Below are positions 27,481-38,200 of a stretch of 64,000 nucleotides of DNA, piece by piece (the first letter of the stretch is position 1; each line of letters begins with the position of its first letter). A model generated the notes under the pieces. It was given only the letters and a program-made list of their open reading frames with translations. It searched no databases and was not told the origin of the DNA. Source of the stretch: Otatea glauca. Its lineage: Eukaryota; Streptophyta; Magnoliopsida; Poales; Poaceae. The stretch covers positions 74,573,667 to 74,637,666 of the forward strand of contig CM070715.1 in NCBI GenBank assembly GCA_036346275.1. Reading direction: 5' to 3'. A program made the position numbers and the translations under genes.

Positions 27481-30400
27481 GCTAGTTAGATATTCTGTTG
27501 CTGAATAGAGAATGAAGTATATATAGGAAATATGAAATAAACCCACAAGGATCTTATTCTTGATTCTTGGAAGAATATTTATTCTTCACGTCGTTTTGCT
27601 CCGCGTGGACCTGATTCTTTGATTATACGCATGGCTCCGTTTGGTATTCAGACGACACGAGGCTGTCATATAATCATGTTGCCATGTCGGTTGCATGCGA
27701 GATTTTGCTTAGTATTTAGCAGTTGAGATGCATGTGCACATGCCTCGATCAACATGACGACTTGTGTCCTGTCTACGTGTTTCATCCTGGTAGTGACAGT
27801 GGTTTGAGGTCCAGATTGGGGCCTAAATTATGAAATGTATTTAGTTCGAAATGGCGCCATAACACTGTTTTTGCAAACTTTGGTCCTAGTCAAAGAATTT
27901 ATGTTCATTGCAACTTGCAACTTTTTTTTAAAGCAATTGCGACTGGCAATTGGCCAGCTCTTTCAGTGTCACTCATGCTAGGCTGTGGCCGTCATGTTTT
28001 GGCAAACTTTTAATCTTTCCTCCAGCAACTGTTCTGAAAAACATTATACCAAGTACAAAAATCAATAAGCAACCATTAAGTATTCCCTTTGCCATGTCTT
28101 CCAAAGCAGATGGGATTAGTCTTTTGTATGTTGTCTTAGATGACAAAAATATTTGAGATATATCATTGTGAGCTTGTGACAGAAATGAGATGCGAAATAT
28201 TTCATTTGGTGTAACATAACAAGTGCCAAAAGATTTAGTGAAAGAGACCGGAGAGACAGATGAGCTGGGAGATCTTCACGATTTCATGAAGGACAGAATG
28301 AGAAACACATGATCTCAATTATTGTTAAAGAAGCAAAAGACGGTAGGTGAAAAGAGAGAAGCGTACCTAGGAAGACCAAAGATAAGAAGGGCTTGTGCAA
28401 TTTAGTAACTACTGTGAATTAGGACACGATTGATTGTTCTTGAATTACTACACGTTGCACGGACAAGTGTAGCCCTCTAATTTGATGCTTTTATTGACTA
28501 AGAAAAGTTTAAGAAGGAATCATCCGCCTTTTCTTAATAAAATCGTACCTTTTCTTTTTGTAAATATAGAGAAGTATGCCTTTTACACAGAGCCACAGAG
28601 GATGACAAAAGCAAGAAAAGATGGAGGGCAATTGCCGGAATAGTAGCTTTTTTTGAATTTTGGCTGGCTACTGCCGCTTGGAAGCATCGATCTGGCATTT
28701 TGTGCCAAGTATTTGGCCTGCAAGATTTGGTGCATGTGTGTCTGTCTCTACGATCTCACTTTTCTCATCATGATAAACATCTGTATCTCTGATAACTATG
28801 GGAATGCAAAACCAATTGCATAAAAGAAGATTAAACGATTATATTTTTTTTTATAAAAGAGAAGATTACATACTTGATTATGCAAATGAAGATTAAACAC
28901 TAGATAATGTCCTATGGAGTGACACAGAGTCAGCTAGCGTTCACAAGAGCACAACGGGACTAACGCTTTGACTCAATAGCGTTAGGATCATCCAACGAAC
29001 GCCATGAACACATGGACAACAGCATTAGGATAATTCACCAAACATATTAGAGCTGCCGTCTGAATTTGTCCAACACGGGATATGAACGTGTTTTTTTAGA
29101 AGTGGAATGTACGAGTTTCTCGTCGTTTGTACCGATCGTATAGCTTCCATTGGTGCTAAATACGCAACGAATACAGCTCTAATCACCGTGTTTGGAACAC
29201 GAGAGAATCTTACAGGAATTCTAGACAATCTACACGGATTTCCATTTTCCAAACAGGCCATAAGAGGTGATCTCAAATGGATGCCTGTCCTGCATTAAGC
29301 CAAACGAGACCAACAATTCCTAATACTGTGTTTAGTTCAACTTGTCCCAGCAAGATTGGAATGGGGCAATCCAGTCCGAGTGTTCTATTAACCAGAGCTC
29401 AGCATGCAGTACCATCTGTAGTATGATAACAATAGTACGAGTAAATTTCACAAAATTATAGGTTTCTTCTACAAACTTTCAGAAAACTACATGTTTTAAT
29501 TTGTATTTCACAAAACTACAGATTTTAATTAGGAGAATTTGTATCACAAAACTGCAGATTTTAGAATTGACTGTTTTTTGTAACAGGTCTAATTTGATCC
29601 ATTGATTAAGTTCCTTAATTATTATTAAGTCATTAGGCACATGGACTACGTGTCTACACCGTTCACGCAGCACCGCTGGATTCATACTCTGCCATTGTTG
29701 ATAACTAGCACTAAAACTACCAAAGAAAAGAGCTAGGATCAAATTAGCTCTATCTTTGGAGCATCACTTGCATTGACCACTGAGGGTAGTGCAAGTGCCA
29801 CGGCTACGCCGTTCCTTGACACTGACAAGAGGAATCGAATCAGGAATTTTTCTAGAACTTAAGGATCACTAATCACTCTAGTGTGAGCTCAGAAGCTATA
29901 TCCTTTAGTGCTTCAGCTAAAGAAAATGGAGAAACCAAGTACGAGAAACAGACTGTTGTGAAGATTTGCCTACATCGTCATAGTTATGGAATGTTTGGAT
30001 TTCTTTAACATGAGGTCAACTCTACCGAATAAGTACTTGCTATAAATTTAGAATATTTTCGAGTCTATGTGAGGTCAAATTTGAAATGGATGTCTAGATC
30101 AAAACACCAAGAAAGTGGAGCTCTATTATAAACTGCGAATAAATCAACCTTTGCCAGTTGGTTGGCCAATATGGTATTTATGCCAATATGATCTATGCTA
30201 TCATGTGATCTGGAGACTTGTGAACTTACGTAGCATATCAGTCTGTGGGGAAAATGTTGCATCCATAGCATCAATATTGTTGTCCATTTGTTGATGTCAT
30301 CGGACAAAGTAGTATTCCTGCTCGGCGAAACTAAAGTTAGATACACAGTATAAGCAGTGACGCATGTAGTGGTTATATGGGTAAGGACATAGGTAGCAGT

Positions 30401-31067
30401 CACGTTTGTATTTGGTATTTTTCCGTTGGTAGCACACACATTTTGAATGTAGTATGTACTCTCTCTCTTCCCGAATATATGTCATCATAGGTTCTTGTAC
30501 TTTCACCAATACATGTCTACAAAAGACTGTATTATCTATTTTTATTTTATCTTTCGATGGTATGTCTTACTCTAGTGTATGGTAGTAAATGACATTGAAA
30601 AATAACTAAGGGGGGATATAGAAGGAAAAATGGTAAAAAGTCACATCGAAATTGTAGTATAACATGCATTTAGAAATAAAATTTGAAAACTAGAATGACA
30701 TGTATTCGAGAACGCAAGGAGTAGTCCTTATTCTATGAATGATTATAGTGCCACCACTGACGGAGTGAGAGGATTTGAAGCTCAACATCAGCATATATAC
30801 CAATACTTGCTCATTCTTAATTGCACATATAACCTTTTCAAAGAAACTAAACGAATTCCATCAAGATCTAAATACAACTACCTACCAATTTGTTTTCAAA
30901 GCTAACTTTAAAATCACACATTATTAAGATAAGAATAAAATATGGTAATCAATCAAACAACGAGCACTTTTGGAGCTGTACCGGAAAGCCATCTATGGTA
31001 ACAAACAAGGCCTGTTCCCAAATGAGATCCAGGATTTTAGCAAATGGATCCTAGCCATGAATGGCGG
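27481..31067. other. Intergenic spacer, no gene recognised
   Basis: Both strands were read for coding similarity and none was recognised. All frames are short. A degenerate short repeat around CACAAAACTACAGATTTTAATT occurs two to three times at 29450-29560 and looks like part of an old miniature element whose ends I could not define. The stretch separates the 3' end of VIH from the H+-ATPase promoter. Confidence 0.5.
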
Positions 31068-31891
31068 CTAGAGGTGAGCGTCGTGCCGTGCCGGACCGGC
31101 CCGACACGGACCCATCGAGCTTCGTGCCTGACCCGTGCCGGGCCGCGACGGCCCGTCGTGCTCGCCGTGCCGTGCTGTGCCGTGACAGCTCGGCTCGCCT
31201 TCGGCGAGCCCAGGCACGACCCATTTGCGCTTCGTGCTTGCTTCGTGTCGTATCGGCCCAAGTCTGACCCATTTGCACTATTGCAACGAGAGGAAAGGAG
31301 TCGGAGATGCATAGAATTGAAGCAGTGAATGCAAATATTATGAGAAAAAGAACTAAAATTTATTTATTATTGAACAGTTACATAAAGCCAGAAGGATGTG
31401 CTCAACATGGGCGAGAGAGGGGGCAATGGGCGAGAAAGAGAGTGAGTGAGACAGACGAGAGAGATTGAGAGGGAGATTGAGAGAGACTGGTGAGAAAGAG
31501 AGAGATTGAGAGGGTCGAGCGAGAAAGAGTAGCTTCTTGCACCGTCTCTCAATCTCTCTCAGCTCTCTCTCGTTTTGTCCGTCTCTCAGGTGTCGGCGAT
31601 AGGGGTGATGTTCATGCTACTGGGTGTATCCATGACGGTCATGCTCTGTGAGTCAGTGACATTCATGCTAGGTTTTTTTCTTATGCTCTGGGTCATCGGC
31701 CCAGATGATGACCCATTCTGATGTCGTCTTTGGGCCGTGCGCCCATCATGCTCGATCCTCGAGCCCAGACGTCTGCTACAATGTTGTGCCGGCCCGGCAC
31801 GGTCCACTTCGTGTCGGGTCGAGCTTCGTACCAAGCGGTAACGTATTGCCTCGATCGATCCAAAAGAGCTCGGTCCGAGTGTCCACCTCAA
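31068..31891. mobile_element. Candidate GC-rich TIR element upstream of the H+-ATPase gene
   Basis: The ends are weakly inverted: TAGAGGTGAGCGTCG on the left, and TTGAGGTGGACACTCG as the reverse complement of the right. The flanks AATGGCGG (31060-31067) and AATGGCGC (31892-31899) match in 7 of 8 positions. Subterminal GC-rich motifs (CGTGCCGTGCCGG; GTGCCGGCCCGGCACGG) occur on both sides. The middle is a GAGAGA-rich tract. No transposase is present. It ends 327 bp upstream of the H+-ATPase start codon, so it may form part of that promoter. The assignment is tentative. Confidence 0.45.
31425..31530. repeat. GA-rich low-complexity tract
   Basis: Repeated GAGAGA / GATTGAGAG units lie inside the candidate element at 31068-31891. 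A CT-rich counterpart follows at about 31545-31590. Confidence 0.7.
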
Positions 31892-32218
31892 AATGGCGCG
31901 AGTTTACCTACCTTTTCATTCTCTCCGTCTCTCTCTTTTTAATTTCCTGTTCTTGTTGTTTTCTTCCAGCTTCTTCTCTTCTCCTGCTGTCTCTTGTGGG
32001 CCGCGTGGAAATCCACTCCCTCCTCTACAACCCCACCAGGCCACCACCTCTCTCCACTTCTGACGAGGACTTTATCAGTTGCTCGCAGTTTCACACACAC
32101 ACACACATAAAAGGCCATGTATTTCACTCTCTAGAATTCTGCGTATATATCTGAAAGGACAGCAGGGCAGGAGGGAGAAAGGGACACTAGTTCGGGGGAG
32201 ATCAGAGGAGGTGCCTCC
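31892..32218 (+). promoter_or_regulatory. Proximal promoter / 5' leader of the H+-ATPase gene
   Basis: This region is rich in CT runs (TCTCCGTCTCTCTC, TTTTCTTCC), a common plant core-promoter or leader feature. A (CA)n run is at about 32092-32106. There is no clear TATA box, and the transcription start cannot be set. The region lies directly upstream of the ATG at 32219. Confidence 0.5.
32117..32134 (+). promoter_or_regulatory. Possible short upstream ORF in the H+-ATPase leader
   Basis: ATG at 32117-32119 opens a five-codon frame (Met-Tyr-Phe-Thr-Leu) closed by TAG at 32132-32134, 84 bp before the main ATG. Upstream ORFs are known in leaders of some plant plasma-membrane H+-ATPase genes. 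It only matters if transcription starts upstream of 32117, which is not shown here. Confidence 0.35.
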
Positions 32219-35200
32219 ATGGCCGACAAGGAGGGAAACCTCGACGCCGTCGTCAAGGAGTCCGTCGACTTGGTACAACCTGCTCTTGGGATGGTGGTTC
32301 TTGGGAGTGTAGTGTATGGACAAGGCTGCATATGGGTGTTCTTGGTTTGTTCGTGGTTTGTAGAACTCGTAGTGGAAATTGGTATGTGGTTGTGGTTTAT
32401 TGGGTTGCGTCATTGTAGGGTGGCAGTCTGGCAGAAATGGTTTGCTAGTTGTCGTTGTTAGCTTCTAGGATTTTGCGGCCCATCCGGAGGAATGGGCGTA
32501 TTTTTTGTGGGTTCCTCGTTTTATGTAGATAATTGGTTCTCTCACGTTGTGTTGTTCTAGGATCTTGGTTTCAGATGTTCTTGGATTCTATGGGTTTCAG
32601 GACTTCTTGCATATTCTAGTAGTTCCTAGAGTCGACGGGTTCATGAAGTGCTTGGTGAAATGGGAATAGGCTGTTGGGTAGTTAATTCGCATGGTTTCTT
32701 GATCTTGTTTGTAAATTTCAGAATTCTGGGCCCCTCGAAAAATTGCAGAACTCTGGGTGACCTTCTTAGAGCACTGAATATTGATTTATTCTTTAATATT
32801 TTTACTTATTTTAGTGATTCGTGTTCTTGCTACTCTTTCTGATCATAGTATCCCGTAGCTGGGTAGGATATAGTTTTTTTTGGCTGCATGGAGATGTTGA
32901 CGCCTTGCTTTTATTTTTCTTGTGTCTTTTTTAAGGCCATTCAACTATTGGTTAAATTATGTGCTCATGTTTCTTGCTCTGTTAGCATTTGTATGTTGGT
33001 CCTTGGACTCTTAGTTCGTTGGAATTGTAGGTCGATACTTCTATGTTGAAACCATAGTTACCAGAAACGCGGTTCGTTCAAGTCGCTGCACGGGATTCGG
33101 GTTCGTGGTTTGCCACTTTTTCTTCTAATTTCTACTGCAAACATAAACCCCGTACCCTAAACCAGGTTGGGTTCAACGAATCTGGTTCGTGATTCGTAGG
33201 TCGTGGGGGTTTACAGTGAATCCAGTAACTATGGTTGAAACTAGAAATATCTTTGTTTTTATTAGGTTTCCATGCTAACAATCTTGCATGTAGGTTCTTC
33301 GTTACTTTATTTTCCTGTTGATGCAACTTGTTTGGTTTGTTAAATGCATGTGTTGCAAAAAAAATATCAGGAAAACATCCCAATTGAGGAAGTTTTCGAG
33401 AATCTGAGATGTAGCCAGGAGGGGCTCACTTCCGAACAGGCGAAGCAACGCCTGGAAATCTTTGGTCGGAACAAGCTCGAGGAGAAGGAGGTTAGGTTCA
33501 TTTATCCCATTGGCCATTTTCATGGGAAAGAGCTTGTTCTTCCTGGTCTTGGAGCCGGAGGAGCAATAATATTCTTTAGTTTATTTATTTTTCCTGTCTA
33601 GTTAAGTTGGAATGTTTGATGGCTGCAGGAGAGCAAGTTCCTCAAGTTCTTGGGGTTCATGTGGAATCCACTGTCATGGGTCATGGAGGCTGCAGCTATC
33701 ATGGCCATTGCACTGGCAAACGGTGGGGTAAGACCTAAGACATCTGACAAAATTTGTCATTTGTTCGACTGTTGTCTCTTAGTTTGGTGATGAATGAAGT
33801 GTATGTCCTGCTCTTTTAACAATATTGAGATGTGTTATGTCATCAGGGGAAGCCACCAGATTGGCAAGACTTTGTTGGTATCATCACACTGCTACTTATC
33901 AACTCAACTATCAGTTTCATTGAGGAAAACAATGCCGGCAATGCTGCTGCTGCACTCATGGCCCGTCTTGCACCGAAAGCCAAGGTCCTTGTTCATTTAT
34001 ACTTTGTGTTATTTCACTATATTCTCCATGTATTATCTTGTTGGAGTCCATTTGAATTGTGAAACTCATGTTGTATTGGTGGCTAGGTGCTTCGTGATGG
34101 CCGTTGGACTGAGGAGGAGGCAGCCATCCTTGTGCCTGGGGACATCATCAGTATTAAACTTGGAGATATCATTCCTGCAGATGCCCGCCTCCTTGACGGA
34201 GATCCTTTGAAGATTGATCAGGTTCTTTCTGTCATTCACATTTAAATCACATTCAGCCTTTCTTTTAAGTCAAGGATTACTCATCTCACAGTTTGATCTT
34301 TTATTTATAGTCTGCCCTGACTGGAGAATCATTGCCAGTCACCAAAGGTTCTGGTAATGGCGTCTACTCTGGTTCAACGGTCAAGCAGGGTGAAATCGAG
34401 GCTGTTGTGATAGCAACCGGTGTGCACACTTTCTTTGGAAAGGCTGCACATCTTGTTGACTCCACCAATCAAGTTGGCCATTTCCAAAAGGCAAGATTGA
34501 GAAGCCTCACATACTTTTATATCAGACATTGTTACCCATTTGAATCATCACTACATTGTTGCATTCATTATTATGCGATTGATGCAGGTCTTGACAGCCA
34601 TCGGCAACTTTTGTATTTGCTCAATTGCTGTGGGAATGTTTGTTGAGATCATTGTCATGTACCCTATCCAGCACAGGGCATACCGCCCTGGGATTGACAA
34701 CCTTTTGGTGCTTCTCATTGGAGGCATTCCCATAGCAATGCCCACTGTCTTATCTGTGACCATGGCAATTGGGTCTCATCGATTGTCTCAGCAGGTTTGC
34801 ATCTTTTTGGGGACAGTGTGAACCATACTGTGACCAAACCAGAATTTCTGTACTATATTCTCAATTCCTGAGTTCTATTTCTGCAGGGTGCTATAACAAA
34901 GAGAATGACTGCAATTGAAGAGATGGCTGGCATGGATGTTCTTTGCAGTGATAAAACTGGAACTCTGACTTTAAATAAGCTCACTGTGGACAAGAACCTC
35001 ATTGAGGTTAAACTTGAACAACCATCTTTTGTTGTCTCACATCTAACCTAAAGCACTTATTTTCCTTTCTTTGGTCCAGGTTTTTGAAAGAGGAGTGACT
35101 CAGGACCAAGTAATTCTGATGGCTGCTAGAGCATCCCGAATGGAAAATCAAGATGCTATTGATACTGCAATAGTTGGGATGCTAGCTGATCCAAAAGAGG

Positions 35201-38200
35201 TATATTTATTTGTCAAATATGAGAGGGATACCTATCTTGTTTATTTGATGAAATGAATGACCAGCAACATTTCTCTCAGGCACGTGCTGGTATTCAAGAG
35301 GTTCATTTCCTGCCATTCAACCCCACTGACAAAAGAACTGCATTGACATACATTGATAGTGACGGAAAGATGTACCGCGTTAGTAAGGGTGCACCAGAGC
35401 AGGTATAAAAAATTGACTGCACATAGCTTTAGAAAGCATTACCCGAATTTGTCATTTGCATCATGGTGTTAGTGTTTCCACAAATTTATCTGCAGATTCT
35501 CAACCTGGCCCACAACAAATCGGAGATAGAACGAAGAGTCCATGCTGTAATTGACAAGTTTGCAGAACGTGGACTTCGATCACTTGCTGTAGCATATCAG
35601 GTGAGCAAAGTTCTTAGAATACTACTTCACGGTGCAGCTGAAGTTTGTAGAACGGGATAGTTTTCTGAATATGTTTTAGAGAGTACCCAGAGTTAAATTA
35701 TGGTAAATTTTCTTGAACAATTGTTGTTCCTGGGTTGTCTTACCACTCAGGCCAGCATAAGGGCTACCTGCCTGGCTAACACCAGTACAACCCCCAGTTT
35801 TGTTCATATCTTGCTGCTTTTCTCTTTGTGCTTACATTTTGATGAAATGTTGTTTCAGTGACGGTTATTCTCTTCTGTCGTGTAGGAAGTTCCAGACAGA
35901 AGGAAAGAGAGTCCAGGTGGGCCATGGCACTTCGTTGCTCTCATGCCACTCTTTGATCCTCCAAGGCATGATAGCGCAGAGACAATTCGAAGAGCACTTA
36001 ACCTTGGTGTGAATGTGAAGATGATCACAGGTACACTTCCAATTGAATTCTTAGTATTTTTCTCAATTATGAAACAATCCAATTTTGATTTGGATACCAT
36101 GCCTTATCCTATATATTAAAAAAGGGGGAAAATAGATCATTATCTTGGGGTTATGGTCTTTCTCATGGGTGTAAGAGGGTAGTCAGTGTCCATTTGTTAT
36201 GTATGATGCATCGGAGTTACGAAAATCATAATCTATTGCGTGGAGAATAAACAGTGTTGGAGAGTTAGTATTAGAGATTAATAAGAGTCCGAGTCGTGTG
36301 CGACTTGGAGTTGGGTTAGAATCAAATTTGGGATAAGAGTTTGGTTAGAGATAAATTTGGGATAAGTTATTCGGTTGTAATCAATGCTATAAATAAAGGG
36401 TATGGGGTCCTATGGGACCACAATTATTTCACAAAAATTCTACATGGTATTAGAGCTATCGAAACCTTAACCTGAAAAAAACTCACCTCAAGCAAATCTC
36501 CTCGTTGTTAACCTCAGTCGATCCACCGGCCGCTGCCGTCCCCTTGCACATGGTCCACCGCGGCCGCGTCTCACGGGAGCGGTTGCATGTGAGCTAATAC
36601 TGCTCTGCCGTGGAGGAATAGGCGGATCAGCCACCGCTTCCACGACGGGATAGGGGGTGAGGTGTCACCGACTCAGTGCTGTTGTTGTCGCTTGCACCGT
36701 CGGTTCAAGGTCGGGGAGCTGGCTCGCAGTAGTCGCCACTGCCGTTGGATCTGGGCGGTGGATACCAGATCTGGCCGCTAGTCTTGGACAGAGGGAGTTG
36801 TGCTGTGGGATGGAAGATGCCGTCGCCATCACTCGGAGCTACCGGATTGGGACTATGTCATCGTCGGGCCGCTGCGGAGGAAAGGGAGGAGAGTGTGGCT
36901 GCTAGGAGTTGTCGGTGGGGAGAAGAGAAGGAAGAGAGAGGAGGAGAAAAAGAAAATAAAGAGTGGAAGAGAGAAGCCAAGGGGAAAAGGAAAAAAGAAA
37001 ATAGAGAGGAGAAAAGGAAAAGAAAGAAAAAGAAAAAGGAAAAAAAGATAGATTTCCTGCTTGGCCATGTGCACACGTATGTGTACCAGAGGTGTAGGTG
37101 CTACATTTTTTATTTGTGTTGACATCGATGCTTGAAGGGTTGTCGTGATCATGGAGAGACGCGCGGCATAATTTGGTGATCAGGGTGTGTTGATCGAGTT
37201 GGAGATGAGTTGTTGGTGAAGAGGTGCGGTAGGCGGAGGTCAAGGTGGTCAAGGGTATGTTAGGAGAGGTGGTGGAAGCCGAGGTGGTCGGGGACATGTT
37301 GGAAGAGGTGGTGGAGACCGCTATGGTTTTGGTGTCTGTGGTAGCTGTCGAGGTGGTGTTGGTGCTAGAGGTGCGGCAGAAGGAGGTCAAGGTGGTTGAG
37401 GGTATGTTAGGAGAGGTGTTAGAAGTTGAGGTGGTTGGGGGCATGTTGGGAGAGGTGGTGGAGGCCAGGGTGGCCGGGGGCTAGAGGTGGAAACGGTGTA
37501 GGCCAAGGCTTAAAGCATGTGGGTTGAGGTGGAGGAGACCAAGATTGTGGGTGTGACAACGAAGGTGAATCACTTGATGTTTGTTAAGGCTAGGTTGGAG
37601 ATAGTCAAGGTGATGAATCATGGTGGATACCGTGGTCAGTGGTGTAGGTGATGACAATCAAAGGTTGCGTCAGTGTGACGGTGTTGGACATAGAGTGGGT
37701 GGCAAGGACGATGATATTAGTATCGGAGGTAGCTTTCGTAATGAGGATGTCATGGTGGTGATATTCGTCATTGTGTTGGTAGTTTGGTAAAAGTAGATGT
37801 CCTAGTGAGGATATTGCATTATGTAACAAGATGGCCATGATTATTATTTCATGCCCATCTTGAGGGGAGTGTTGGAGAGTTAGTATTACAGATTAATAAG
37901 AGTCCTAGTCATGTGCGACTCGGAGTCGGATTAGAGTCAAATTTAGGATAGAGTTCGGTTAGAGATAAATTCAAGATAAGTTATTATTTGGTTGTAATCA
38001 ACCCTATAAATAAATGGTGTGGGGGTCCTATGGAGCAACACACAATTATTTCGCAAAAATTCTACAGTCAGCATGAGTGTGCAGTACTGCAATGTGTCTA
38101 ATCAGGAATGTATGGCCCTGATGAATCATAAATGAATAACTGAATTTTTATCATGAGAAAATTAAACCATCCATTGCTCTATCTTTGGAGTCTTGGGACC

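Larger units (their letters stand above)
36255..38066 (+). mobile_element. Non-autonomous LTR retrotransposon, 1.8 kb
   Basis: LTRs lie at 36255-36444 and 37870-38066 (TGTTGGAGAGTTAG to AATTCTACA), about 190 bp each. The primer-binding site TGGTATTAGAGC follows the 5' LTR at 36445, one base from the initiator-Met form. The purine tract CTTGAGGGGAG sits before the 3' LTR. Flanks AACAG and GTCAG do not make a clean target duplication. The interior has no RT, integrase or protease; it holds a GA-rich tract (about 36920-37050) and a G-rich stretch (37230-37500) that reads as Gly/Arg-rich protein with stops. It lies in H+-ATPase intron 12, same strand as the gene. Confidence 0.88.

Noticed and set aside
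34332..34646. 104-codon frame and other short frames within the H+-ATPase gene
   Set aside because: They read through introns or lie in other frames. The exon-joined 954-residue protein explains the region.
36902..37444. 180-codon minus-strand frame rich in Thr, Ser and Phe
   Set aside because: This is the reverse of a GA-rich and G-rich low-complexity tract in an LTR element interior, not a gene.
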